Positions 40,301 to 55,300 of a stretch of 64,000 bases of DNA are shown here, in pieces; position 1 is the stretch's first letter; each line of letters opens with the position of its first letter. The position numbers were made by a program, and so were the translations under genes. Source of the DNA: Lingula anatina (taxonomy: Eukaryota > Brachiopoda > Lingulata > Lingulida > Lingulidae); the NCBI RefSeq assembly GCF_001039355.2, contig NW_019775526.1, forward strand, positions 57,002 through 121,001. Reading direction: 5' to 3'. Below the pieces are notes generated by a model. That model was not told the DNA's origin, did not search any database, and saw nothing but the letters and a program-made list of their open reading frames with translations.

Positions 40301-43300
40301 AGTATTTCACCAACTATTTTGTGATGATGGATGATGAAAAAATAATAAAGTTTGATATTTTTTAATCACTACCAACTGGCTGTTGGTTGGTTATAGACAT
40401 ATATGCTGCGAAAGACAGCAAGTAACAATCGTAGAACATGATTCATACACATAAAAAGCAGTTCATCTGACCTCACATGCGTCTGTTGTAACGCAGATGC
40501 GATGCGCCAAGACAAATTCCTAGAAGCAGAAGGACATGTTTGCCAATTTAAGTACATCTTTGCACAGATGATCCCTCATTGGTGAAATTAGTACATACAT
40601 TTTCCCTTTTTTTCCTTAAGTGTGAAAATTAAAAGAATATGATGGACCAAATAAAGGCTGAATAATTTGAAACATTAACTTTTAATGGTTATTATAATTT
40701 CCATAACATCTTCCAATTTCAATTAATCAGGGTTAATGGAAGTGCATAACCACAGCGTAATTTGCTGAATTTCTAAAAAACTTAACAGTGATAACATTTT
40801 ATATAGTTCCCATTATAACTCTCAATTCTATTTAATTAATGCTATTAGAAGGTGTAAGGTACATATGCTGGTGTCCAGTGATGGAGCAGCATTTTTTCCT
40901 GAAGCCTCAGTTGGCATCATAAAGCGAATAAGGCGTGGTTCTATGCCAAGCACCAGGTAACAAATAACAAGCACAAAAATAATAATAAGAAGAACACACA
41001 GGACTACCTGCAACTCATTAGCTGGAAGCAGAAAGCAAAAGAGAAAAAAAACTTTTTTCATTTCTTTCATTTTTTTTTCAATAAATCAACCTGAATATCC
41101 TTCTTCTTTTTTAAATTTTTTTTTTTACAAATTTTAAAACAGTGAAATACCCATCTGCCTTATATGTGTGTGGACCCAGTGCCAGCCACCCACCCCTTGT
41201 GATGTGTTGTCACCAACAATACCATCCATTGTATTTATTTCAATATCATACAATCTTGACATTGTTTTGAAACAATTACTACAGCACTGTGCTAGCGTAT
41301 GCCCAGGTAATGGCCAGCCCTGCCACAGTGCCCCCCCACTGCTGCAGTCACAGTCACTACTACCTGGGGTCTAATTAAGGCAATACTGAAGCCCCATTAA
41401 TCCATCATTCCCAGCTGCTATTCTCTTGGATTCTTCATTTACCAGTGAACAAGAGGAGAGTGGAAATGGTAAAGCTTCATCAAGTATTGATCAGTCCCAC
41501 CACCTGCCTCTCCTCAATGCCTTCCCTTTCACTTCAATTGCTCTCAAGTGAGCTGCTCTCCAACACACACTGTATCAAAGGTACTTATGTTCCAGCTCAT
41601 TGCCTTTCGATATTATATTGAGAAAAACTGTTTTCTCAGATAAAGAACTCCCTGAGCTCTCAAGAACTTGTTACTGAGTTTATATGGAAATAAAAGAAAT
41701 AAGAAAGATCAAGGAGTGATTGGAAATGAAAAATGCTTCAACCGAGAAAAGTTGTTTGCCCCCCTAAAATACTACACTTGATTAGATACTCCTTGAACAA
41801 TTATAATTTGAGAGATTTTTGAGAATTTTTAAAAAATCTGCTAGGGAATTGGCTGAAAAGGCAACGCAAGTTTCAAAATAAAATTCATACTTATACAGGT
41901 ATTGAAGACAGATAAAACCTCACTCTTCCAATCTTTTGCCTTGCAGGTAAGTATCTGATTGGTCAAGATGTAGCAGTGCAGTAATCCATCAACCTGGTTA
42001 CTATAGCGATGGCAATAGTATGTCAACTTTGCATAACCACCACAGTACTTAGGGGTCAGAGCCACTGTACATAATTTATTCAAATATAAAAGACCAAACA
42101 GATACTCAAGTTGGAAGCTTTTTGGGCAAATTATAAGAAAGTGCCTTTAAGAAATGATACTTGGTCAAAAATAATACCAAGTAAAAGAAAGTTTGTTTTT
42201 ATCAGTGTTTTAAATAATGGATCACACCAACCCCCTGTGAACTGAACAACCCCTATCTTCAAAAATATAACTTTCATTGTGGCAATCTTCCAAAGTTTGC
42301 CTCATATTCACCTTCTGAAGAAAAAAAAATAATCCTAATTGCTTTGGCAGCAGGCATCCTGGCTTGTATTGCACAGGCTGGCAATTCCTGAATTATTGAT
42401 GACGGTGTGATTACAACTTGATTACACAGTAGAGAAATTGCCATTAGAAGAGGTGCTATATGCCTGCTTCATTGAAAAACCCAGCCCCTGATGAGTCCCT
42501 GTTTGAGTGGAATAATCACCACAGTCTGTAGGGGTATACTCAAAGCTTCCTGTCTACTAGAACTGTCCCATAAGAATCTAAACAGAGCCAATACTCTACT
42601 ATATGCAGGCTACTTTGCTCAGATAAGGAAAAACTAATACACACAGGGAACATAAATCATACATATAGGAGGTGACTTCGAACATAATTATGACAATAAA
42701 ATTGTAATCAGAAATACAATAGTTTACAGAGATGTGTTAAGTGTGTGAGAGTAAGACGGGAAAAACCATTTTTTTCTTTTGCAGGAAAGAGACATTGAAT
42801 TAACTTATCTAATCTAAGATATTTCAAAAACAAGTGACATTTGATGTAAAAAAATTAAATTCCCTTCCATTAGTGGAAATGCACTGAATTCAAAGAATCT
42901 GTAATTACCAAAAATATACCAGTCTGATAACTATTTATTTGCTTATTAACCTTAATAAGATTTTCATGTGTTGCTTCAATTGATTTTTAAAAGTCATATA
43001 ATTCAGCTCCTACAGCTCACATTATATACCGGAAACAATTAAATTGCCATTAAAAAAATTTAATTTGTCAAATAAGACCATACTCAATTCAACAAAAAAG
43101 AAAAAAAAAACTTGTTATTTAGAAATATATGCATATCTATAAAAAGCATGAGGGATACGAGTGCTGAATTCACACCTCTTCAGCTAAACCCCCTTTTCCT
43201 TCAGGAAACATATGACAAGACAAGCCAGACTGTTTGGCATAAGAAAAGATATTACATTTTTTTCCAGATTTTATTTTCATATTTTGTACATCTGCAAGAG

Positions 43301-46300
43301 CAGATGACAATGTGTTATATAAAAAAAAAAACATAAGAAATAACACGAAAAAATAAATTGAATAAAATAATCAAAGTGAGTGGGAGATAATACATGCTTT
43401 TCTGTAATGTAAGGCAACTTGTACCTAAGCTTAGAACTGCCACGCAGTCGTTTAGCACCAGCTGTTACAGTGACCGAAAAATACCAGATAGGGTTATCGA
43501 GTTCACCACGTTTTAAAATTCAGAACAATGAAGTACAGCACTAAGATTTTGTAATTTCAAAGGATGCACTGATTGGTCAGGTCACCATAGACATAACTGT
43601 CATGTTTGGGACAAGACAAGCTGTTCAGATACATGTACCCACACTCTCCGTCTGCAGCCAGATCAAAGACAAAGGCAATGTTTTTAATTAAATAATAATA
43701 AAAAAAATGATACATTAAAAATATCAACGCATCAAAATTTAGCCAGAAATCAATATCCTGTGTAAAGGGATTACAAGACTGCCACCAAAGTTTTTCATAT
43801 TCATCTCTGTAACATGGCACAATGCTAGTTTGCCGAAGGGGGCACAAATAAAAATCTGCACAACCGGTGTCAGTGTATGTCATGTTATTGCTGTACTGGT
43901 TGAACTGGACTCAATTTTTTGAAGTGCCGGCTTTAACCCTGTACATGTATAATACAAACCTGAACTCTCAACCTAGGTTTTACACGCAATACATAATTCC
44001 CAAATATTAAACAAGATTGAGATGTTGTGCAATTAATTAAACACAGGAGACTATTTCATAACAAAGAATAGCTTTAAGGGAGAACTCCTGATGTTCTTTG
44101 ACATAAGACAACAACTTGCAGTGTAACCTCATCAAGCAGTCTTCCTTTGTATCTAGGCAACCAGCAAATTTGCGGTTTTTAGAAAGGCAGCAGCCAAGAT
44201 AAAACTTCTGTTTTTTTTCTCTCCCAGTATCTTTAATCTATAATGTTTAAAATATTCAATTAAAATATGAAAAATAAAAAGAATCCAAATAAAAGTTTAA
44301 TTAAAGAAAGAAAAAAGAGCAATCCTATATAAGGAGCATTATTTCCTGGCAGGAAAACTAATTGAAGTACCTCACAAAACAATTAATCCATTGGGGGAGA
44401 CAGAGAGGGAGGAGGGGGTGATGGAGAGCATTAAAAATTTTAAAGACAATCCATCCAGTTCTTCTTCTCTAAACAAATCAACAAGACTTTTTGCCAATCC
44501 AGAACTTCTGTACCACCTACTTGAAGTTTTATCTTTATCGGAACTGACACTTGATGCCTCTGAATGGGAAGCAGAAATTGAGCAGTTAATCAAGTTACCA
44601 ACAAACCCCTATTAGCCTTGATGTTATCAGAGCCACTGCCTCTCTAATAAAGCTGGAAGTAGCTCCTGGTGGCTATTGGCAGCTGTGGCCAAAATACAGG
44701 TAAGTGGAGTTGATGGCATGTACCAGTACATGTTTACAAGTTTAGGGCAGTATATGTTCAGAAATAAGAAAAGTTGATAAAAAGAGAAGTAACCAAATAT
44801 GGAGTAGGGTCATGATTTAAATGCTGCCCCAGAAAACCCTCTAAAACAATCCCAATAATAAAAATATTACTTTCATACATTTTTTCAGGCTTTATTTGGT
44901 TACTTAAAATTTACGTTTTAACTTTAATCATTTGTTTAAATATGTATTTGAAACATTTGGGTTTACTTTTTTTAGATTGTCAACATTTATGTTCAAAAAC
45001 TAGATATTCCTAATATGTGACATAGTTTAAAAATCTGTATTTTTTCATACAAGTAGATACATCAATGGAAAAAAATTGACACAATCTTGATATTTCAACT
45101 TCTTTACAAATTAGTTTAATAAAGAATGGGAGTATGTACATTTTTTCAAACTCTGACAATGTGAATGTAATTAATATAAATGGGCTTTCCAAAAGGCATA
45201 AAACATATTTGGCATTAGTAAATCAATCAACTTGACTTGGTCTAGTGACTTGCACCTTTTGCTGATAGTTTTCAGACATGACATCCCTTTGAAGTGACAC
45301 AATTCCAAATTGTTGAAAACACATTAAGATCTGATAGAGCAAAACAATGTTCAAACATTACAGCAAGTCACTGCTTGACTGAAATATGGGAATGAAATCT
45401 ATCTGAAGGGAAAATAATTAAGCCTTTTTTCTTATGTTTTTTAATCATGAAATTTCAGCAACAAAACTGAAAAAAAAATATTTAAGAAGCTATTCCTTTG
45501 TCAGTTATCTATGGATGAAAGGTGTTACTGAATATATTCAAGACAAGTAACACATTGTTAAAGTAAAAAGTGCTGATCATGAATATTTGTCAAAGTAGCT
45601 CTGTAAGATTAATATACCCCAGTATATTACCATGCCAACAGGCAGAGGAGGGGGAGGAATAGAAAGAACCTCCCTTTTGGCCATAAAAGCACACTCTTAA
45701 TAATATGTGATTAGATTCCATGCCACTTCACAAGTTGGGTCAATTAAAGGGATGAAAAGAGCAACTTTTCAGAAAAAGAACCTCCGTTTTAAAATATATG
45801 ACTCCAGTCCTGTATTACAGATTATTTGGCTGAGCAATCATTTGCAACTGATAACAATTTACTGAATTATTTAAGTCCCATATGTAAATCAGCCACTCTA
45901 TATATTTTTCAGTTTGTCACAAACAAACAAAAAAATTACAGACAGTTGAAAGATTTTGAAGATTTATTGAAGAAAATTTACAAACTTGGTTAAGTTACAA
46001 ATACTATGGTCTTTGCATTAAAATGGTCTCTCCCAATATTTGGTTATTAACAATAACTGCAAAAAAGATGCTTAAATCCTATTTTATTTAAACAAAAAAT
46101 ATTAAATGCTCTTAAGGGAACACTAAGTTTCTTTTTTTCTTCATCACAACTACTTTATCTTTATTTTTTTATTAATGCTATATTGTAAAATAAGTATACC
46201 TGGAGGGGTCTCTTTAATTTAGCATTCAACCAAGTAATGTTTTGGTAAATGTCTCAATATAAAATTCCCTGTAACAGTTTTCTTAAATACATAAATAAAT

Positions 46301-49300
46301 GAAAAAAACTTATCTGAATGATGTTTAAATAGAAAGTTCCTTTTAATAACCTAAAATGGCTTTTAAACTTCTTAAATCTTAAAATGTAAAGGTATGCTGC
46401 AAAAAGTTTCAAATTTATTCAAAATCTTAAAAAAACATATGTAACGAAAAAAAAATCCAGTAAATTAATCCACAAAAATCAAAATTAATTTTATTTACTT
46501 TTTAATAAACACTTTTTTAAGAAAAACATTTCAATTCACCAAAATCTCTGCATGGCTACAGGGTTAAAGCTTGAAAACGACAACATACGAAATGGTTCTT
46601 TAACATGAAAAACAATTTGTATCAAAGACCACCGCATTCTGTGCAACAACTCATAAACCCACTATTTTCACTGAAACCAGTGTATATTGTGCAACAGCAT
46701 ATAAAAGAAAATTGCTCAGATGCACAACACAGAAATTGGGCAAAAAAAATGGATTTGGCAATTTACAATTAACTACTTAAATTGGCCCAAAACACTAAAT
46801 TATCCTACTTAAAATTCACTTCACATTGAATTACATGTAAGAACAAGTGGAAAACAGCTGACTGTTCTTGCTCAGTCCTTAAATACTTTTCTGAACAATA
46901 AAATAACTCTCTTGGCCTGTCATTTCAGAGAGAAACAAATGGAATCTCAGGCGTATTCTGAACCTAATACTAAATTATCAACCATGAATAAGCTATTTCT
47001 CAGCCACTCAACATATGACATGAAAAGGGTGTAGCCATTAGTGCAGAAAAGACCGATAATGGCTTTCTACTTTCTCTGATTCAAAAAAAATATATTCTTC
47101 CAGACGTATCAATCAGGTGGACTTTATCAGGGACATTTCATCTCGGCAGGTATTTTCAGTAAACTACTTAATATACAAGTCAGGAGTGATGGTTCCCAGC
47201 ATGTCAAAGTTTGTATGTACAGACAGTTTGTCCCTGTACATTAACATTGCATAGTGGTTATTATCATTATTCAAAATATGAACACAAGGAAAAAAGGATA
47301 TTTTGAGGTTTTACAAAATGATGAAATCCAACTGACAAATTCTGCATCACATTTCCAAAGAAATGAGAAATTAAATTACATAAACAGGGAAATGGAAAAT
47401 ATTTTGCACATGGCACCAGAATTACATTTTTAAAATTTATTTCAGTCATGAAATAAAATGATAACAAATGTTTGTAATGTTAAAAAAAATTTTTAGGTGT
47501 GAAATAAAACCAATCTAATTTGCACACGTAACTTGTGACAAGATTATAAAATATAATAAATGTTGGCATTACATTTATTCATATAAATATATCATATCCT
47601 ATCCTCGCTCTTTTTTTTCTTGTCAACGGGCATCCATCAAAGGGTGTCTACTGAAGACGCAGTATTTAAAAAATGTACCTCATGACCTTGAAGTTACGGA
47701 TTTATATTCCTGCACATCTTACCTGGAGAGTTTGAACTTGTTCCCTGTTTGTACTCAGCTGTTCGCACAGGAAGCTATCTTCTTAATGGCAAGATGCATG
47801 CAAAGTGTACTAAGAGCTGCATTGTTTTCAACCAGGCAGTTAGTAGTGAGTCTGGAGCAAACATTTGATGTAACTGAGCATGGTTGTCATATTTAGGCAA
47901 AGGAAAAAATGGCTGCCGCGCTACTTAACTTGGAAGCCTTTGCCCCACGTGGCAAATTTCGCCATCTCGCACATGTCTTAACATATAGAACATGGTTCCA
48001 ACTGTCCTATGAGATACTAAAGTGGTCGAAACTCTTAGAAAAAGTTATTCCCTTGAGTACATCTCCCTGCTTCTTGTCCGTGTATAGATATGTAACTGAA
48101 TCTTCATTCCGTCTGCTATAACAGAACTTCAAACAAGCCATAGACAACAAAACAATGCTGCAGTGAGCTGAAGCGGGTGAAAATAAATATGAGAAAAAAT
48201 GTCGAGCTTTAAATAAGTCTTGTTCTGATCAAGCTTTGCGTTGCATGCAACATGCGAGCTAGTTGTAAATACCTGACGACTAAGATGTATTGAGACACAC
48301 AACCAACACACGAATCTATGGCATCTCCCCCTAGATTCAACATGAACTCAAAGGATAATTAAGCAACTTAACAAAAAGACCTTTGCATGTTTTTGTCACT
48401 TGCATGCAGTGAAAATGGGGCTTTCATCCGTTGCTCAGTGCGTGCTATGTGTTACACAGGTAGCTAACACTATAGGAAATGAAATTTGAAAATAAATCAA
48501 AGTCACACTTTAAGTAAATTTTGGCTGTCAATTATTGCCTTAGGGCAAATAAACAGTTGTACTCTCTATATAAGGCTTATAAATGATACAATATCATGCT
48601 CATGTGGCTTTAAACGGTAGTATGTCTTTTAAGCTTCATTTAATGAACATATTGAAGCAACCCTGGCACAACTGAGCGCATCCCATAACAATATCAAAGA
48701 CGCATGGAGGGAGCGGGGTGAGGAGTATACAGACACCATTTCTCAAATATTATCCATGCTGCTTTTTCTGCCTCATTCTATCTTGCTATTTTGTTAAGTC
48801 ATAAAATAAGCAGTTTCATACAAAGCTCACTCAAACCATGCTGCTATAACTTTTATTATCCACATTTTTTATCAGGTCAACTCTAATAATTAAAGAGAGA
48901 CAAAATCAAAGATCAAATACATGAAATATGTATAGGTATCCCTTGAACCTTCAGACATAGGGTACTTTGAATTCAATGGATAAGCGTTTAAGAAACACTT
49001 AACATAAAATTACCTGCTAGCAGTCCATCAGTCCACATAATTAAAGGTGAACATCATTACAATCAAAACAATGATGAATTATTTAATATGTCTTCCAGTG
49101 AACATTACCAATCCAGACTGTATTAACAATGACCAAAAAAGAAAAGTCTTTGTTTTACAAGGTCCACTTTAGGAAAATTAATATCCACCATTACGAAAAA
49201 AAATTTAATCATTAATTCAAAAATATATTTTTGTGATGCTGTCATTATTTCTGTCTGCATATATCAAACATTTCGGCAGATTTCTACCATCTTTGGAGCT

Positions 49301-52300
49301 AGTACACAATTACACCACATGCCAATATAAAGGCAGAAAAGTATCTTTCATTATTTTATTGCAAACTTTCTAATGAGTACGCCTGACTCTAGGGTTTAGT
49401 ATCTAACTGGCACTAGTATTTAATTAATCAAGTTCCAAGAATTTGATAATTAATTGATGTGCACTATAGATTACATTAGACAAAAGTTAATAACCTTCAT
49501 GAGGATTGAAACAACCTTGGGAAATATTAAATAATCAGCCAGTAATAAGATATTGATGACCCAAAAATTGGCTGTGCATAGTTAATAATGGGCATCCCTG
49601 AACAGAATATCACAGCATCCATATTTAAACATAAAAGTGGGGGCATTTAGTAAAATGCAAGTCAAACAGAGCTGTGTGATGAACAATAGGTATAGTTCTT
49701 AAATTGACCCAAATGCTTTTCATGTCAGCATAGTATGAAGAAAGCGAATTTTTAAATTCGGTTTAAATTAATTTCAAAGATAATGCTGCACCCAAAGATA
49801 TGGGGAGAGACAATTAACTTGGGTTGTCGTACCACATTCAAGCAAAAATAAAAGCCACAAATCAATAGTTTAAGTTATGTGACGTCATGGACAAAGCTAG
49901 TTTGAAGGTCTGCCATTGTCCCTGGTACAAGTAGGTATGGGAAGATGTAATTGTTTCAGATTAAAGTCTGATTACCACAAACAATGCCCCACATACAGGC
50001 TAATAACCACATTGGGATATATATCAAGTTTTAAAAAACAACATCAACAAAAGGTCACATTCCTTCCTTCTTTTGCCTTTAATATGTTATTTTTGCTTTC
50101 ACATTATTCTAAATTACCCCTTGTTTTTTAATGCCAGACAATCTTTCTATTCTAAACTCTAGACAAAGCCACAATGCAGAAGAAAAGATTACCTTGGCAC
50201 AGGGCTCGTGTAATGTTTACAGAATCACTTTCTGCCGAGCCTTAATAATGTGCACAAGTGAGTATTATATTGTAAGTGGGTTAAGGTGCCTTATCACAGC
50301 TTCATCAAGACTCCATTGCTTTTCTATTATCCCTTTTTTTTCTTTATATTCCAACTTGAAATACATGTTTTTTTCTATAAGACTGTAGGGTAATTTTCAC
50401 TAATGTGTCTGAGTCTTTAACTGTATATATGTTTTAAAAGGGATTTTATTAAATGGATTTATTCACATGAAACAAGTCAGTATTTCATGATGAAATTGAG
50501 GGGGATAAATTACTTATTTCAGTTTGGAATACAGAAAAAAATGCCACTGGCAATTTTGTTGCAGAAAAGGTACTAAATATAGTTGACAGATTTCAAATTG
50601 AAAAGATAGGGCCTAGAAAATCATACATACATATGCACTAGAACTATCATGTTTGCTGACAGCCACCAAGATTCAAAATCTAATGGAATAAAAAATTATT
50701 CAGATACCACTATAAGATTCAGTGGGGAATATTGGTATATTTTTGTAAACTTTGTTGCAAAAATTTGTTAACCAAACTATTCAAAAATACACAAAGGGGC
50801 CAAATGTGATAATTCCTCAACTAATCCAGTTTTTTCATCTTATTTTGTATTTATACAATATAAGTTTGAATATCTCCCTTTAAATCAATATGATACTCAA
50901 CATATATGACAGCTAGAGCACCTGTTTACCTTGTAAGAAGACACACTCATTCCATCATTGGATTTTAGATATGCTATATTATTAAGCAGGTGGAAATATC
51001 ATATTAAAAGGTGAAATGTTGCCACAAAAGAAAATGCACCAAAAGTATGTAAAGAATGAAGTTGCTAAACAAATAATTTGGTGGATAACAAATTTATTGA
51101 ACAAAGTTGAAAGGAAGATGCAGGTGAAGGTAGAACGATCAATCTAGATTTAATTAACTTTGTTCTACATGACACAGGGCATGTTTCCATAAGAACCATT
51201 CATTTCAATTTGATTTTTAAATCTATTTCCAACATTCACATCCTGAAGACTCATCACCGGCAATCTATAGGATGACGTAAAAAGTAGTTATTAAAATACT
51301 AAGGTGACTTTTATTGTGTTATTATTAATGCACAAGATGTTATTCATTTCTGTATTTTTCATTTTCAACACATGTATGTGTTCCTTTTTGCTGGTGCTTC
51401 ATTATCCATTGTAAAACTGCCAAGAAAATTACTTCCACTGATTGCACTTATACAGTGTCAATTTTCCTGGTGTGAAATTTCAGCATTTGTATGCTTTTAA
51501 TCACTTAAATCTAACATCAGTTGTGATCATTCATACAACACTCTAGTAAGGACAAAAAGGACAGAAAAAATGAACACTGATTTACAGGAGAAAGTAATAA
51601 TTTGTTATGACCTCTCTGAGCAAGGAAAAGCTATAATATAAAGCCAAATTTGAGGAAACCCTGAAGATTTTAAAAAGCTGTAAATGCCATTGACAATGAA
51701 AATAGTTAAGTTACCATTAAAAAAAGAATTAACTTTCTTTAGACTAGTTATAATTTGAATAAAAAATCGGGCAGCAATTCATCAGCCTGCGGCATAGGGA
51801 GTGAGCAGTCTGCTGCACAGGCAACTGAGTGCATTTTTCCTCCGTCAAACTTCAGCTTGGTTATCAAACATGGGCGGGTCATTGCAAATAAAGTCAACAA
51901 CAACAATGCCTACAGATCATCCAACTACATCATCAACCACCACCATACAGCTGGGCTTATTACTCCAAAGAATGCGTAGCTATTGTGTCGGCAAACTAGG
52001 AGACAGTGATAGTCCTTGAAAAACACCTTTGGTAATGGAACGCTACTAATCGTGAGGCGGGAGTCAAGTAGGTGCAGCACCGCTGTAAGGGCCAAGCCCT
52101 GAGTGACCAAGAGAGACGTTCCACTTGATGGCATACAAATGCACAGTTTTGTACTGGGAAGCTAAAAGTTCAATTCACAACTTCAGTCCAGATACATTAA
52201 CACTGTCAGTTCAAATAACACACTCACTAAAATGGTTTAAATTGTTGCCAAATAGTTGGGTGACAGTACATTGTCACTACTTGGGGGCAATGTGACAAAC

Positions 52301-55300
52301 TTCACTTGGGCATTCCAGTGCTTAACGACAAACAGACAGTGCTGTCTTAAGAAAAGGAAATAACATGGCTATTTTTTGCTACCTTCCCAAAGAAAACTTA
52401 TTCTCAAGAGTCTTTTATACCTTTTTACAAGATTAATATACTAATTCAAGTTGGGTACGTGTACAATGGACTTCTTTTACAATTTAACCTCAAAGATAGT
52501 GTGGGTAGCATTATTAATGACTTCCAAACTAAAATGGCAACAATGCACACGTTTAATTTATAAACATTGAGGAAATAAATAAGACTGGTCTGGTCATGGT
52601 TTCCTCATCAGCTGTCTACCTGTAACAACTTCCCTGTCTCCATAGGAGGTGGACAAGTAATGATAGTGGAGCAACTGTGGGCTGGTTTACGTCTTGACAC
52701 TGCAGTTACTCACTCTACATTTTAAAAACAATGATTTAGACTTATTTGAAACAAAATTAGTTTCCTGAAAGTAATTACTGAAAGAGAATGCTACCTTGTC
52801 TATTCTAAGTCCAATTATTGTTAGTCTTCCAAAGCTACATTGTACTGTATAATGCATCACAATTTCTCTGAAGAGAAGCGAGTGCGTGAGGGTGTAAAAA
52901 CTGATGTGTTGTTGGCTAAATGAGTATGATGTACTTTACTAGGAGTCTCCTAACCTCATTTTATTGCAATAAACTAGCAACCATTTACGTTCTCACTATT
53001 ATGACCAAAGGAACAGCAGGGGCACGGAAAATGCCTTTAATGTTAAATGGACCAAGACTCGTTGATTCATATTGTAACATTATTACTCCATTCATTCCCA
53101 CTATACAGCATTTTGTTAAACAATGTGTAATTTCCTGTGCACAATGCAGATTTGCAGTGGAAGAATTCTGGGCACAAACAATTGAGGGCGACTGCGCTCA
53201 GCATTTGCACTTGTCAGATGCTGTGACACTTCCTTGGCATACATCACATTGAGGCTTGAGAACAAAGCCCGAGGAAGTGCCCAGTTCAGCGGTGGTCTGA
53301 ATACAACTTCCCATAATGGAGGGCCATAATGACTATATCATTAACAAATAACAAGTCTTGATGGGAATGCAATTCACTATTGATATAAACTACATCTCTT
53401 GCTATTGATTTAATATTTTCCAACTGTAGAATGGCTGATTAATATTGCACTAGAAAGTAAAATGGACCCGACTTGAGAGGTTGCTTGAGATAGCAAGAGG
53501 GAAAGGAGGAAAAAATAGGGAAAGGTTAACATGTACTCAGGAGAAGCTTTCTTTTACCTTTAAGTTAGAATATTTTAAAAGTGATTGGTGATTTTGTTTT
53601 GTTTTGTTACTAGACAAGAAATTCAAAGATAATCAAAGTTAGACCAGACTTCTTTCAAAATCACATCTCCTCAGCACATTTTTCTCAGTTATCAACACCA
53701 GTAAGTTTTTTACCTTGAAAGTAGCTCTTGGTACGCAGGTAACTGACGCTGAGTCGAAGGATGGACAGTTTATCTAACTTGGAGATGACACTTTGTTCAA
53801 ACGGTAGTAGGCTGGCCAGGTGGTCCAATTCTGCATTGAGACGCTCTCGGTGACGCTTGCTAGGGTTGCTCTTCGGTGGGTCTTTCATTGGAACTTTAAC
53901 ACTGAAATTTGAAAAAAATTCAATAACATTATGCCATCCAGTCATATATTAGCATTGCCCTCAAAATCATAATGGTGCGCTCACAAATACTTATCAATAT
54001 TTGAAAAAGCACTTGGTTTCTCACAGTATATTCATACATAAAGATTTTTTCGACAGATGTTTATACCCGTACATTCTATTATTTTCCCTTGCTGAAATTT
54101 AAAAAATTTTCCTATTTTGATAATAAATGCAACTAAAAAAAGTAAAGTTTTGTTCCGAATAATTTATATCTGGAGGTGCAGGTAATCTGTTAAAATCTTA
54201 AGAAAATTCCATGATTTTTCTATTCACATGCACCTTCAGAAATTAAATAAAGATCCCCTCACACAGAAGCATCCCTATAATGATAGATGACTCTGAACTG
54301 ATTGCCATAGTGATCAACAGTGATATCCGTTCTTCAAATAATACACATCATCTTGCACTTTTTGCCTCTGTCAGATTGAAAATTTAATAATACTACATCT
54401 TAGCAATAACAAAATGGAACTGCACCAAGAAGTCCGACCTGATCTTCTACCTGTCTGGTGCACAATCTGTTATGTATAGAGAGCGATCATTCTCAGAGCA
54501 AACATAGATGAAATCCAATGACGGATGGAATAGCACTGAGAGACTGCTTCTACCAGGACAAGAACAAATAAGGACACTTCAAGCAGTCATTCTGTCTCCG
54601 TACTTCTGTCAAATGACAGTGTTCCAGTAAGAAACAAACACTGAAGAGAGAAACCTGTTTGTGTACCGTTTTCCCCATGTTCGCCTCTCATTCTTTTGAG
54701 GAAAATGGAAATATACATGTGAAGAAAAAGAAATGTCATGACATGCAGGAAAAAAAATGTCATGACCTGTTTTGTGGGTTTTGAAATTTTTGTTTCCTCA
54801 AACAGAGTACAATGAAAATAACTTATCTGTCTGGTCCTTGCATTCTTTAAAAGAAAATAATTGCCTTGTCTTTCACTTCAAAGTCCACTTAAATGACAGA
54901 AAATAGCTTCTCCTTTAACCAAAAAAGCTGAACAAACTTACATTATCTGGCCAGACCGAAGCCAAAACTAGCTAAATAATGCAAAAATTCTGCATTGCTG
55001 AGCCCTTCCTTACATGCGCCATGCCAAAATGACACCGATTTCTGCTGAAGACTTTCTCCTGCAGCTGATTGCTTTGATGCTCTGAAGTTAATAAGTCATT
55101 CCACTTTCCAATTGCAACAGATCAGGGTGGCACCTTTTTCTATCAGCGGGGATTAGCTTGGTGCCTATGTACTTGTTCTTCATCAGAAAGGATGCCGCAA
55201 TTCTCATTCTCCAAGAATCACAAGGGAAGTCACCAAATAAATAGGTCTGCCCTGGCAGCGCAGCACAGATCAAAGGGTCAGCCCAAAGAGCAAGAGGAGT

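Noticed and set aside
47723-47870. Possible extra AHR exon on the - strand with donor CTCCAG/GTAAGA
   Set aside because: Neither nearby acceptor keeps the phase-1 frame open; both reach a stop before the donor.
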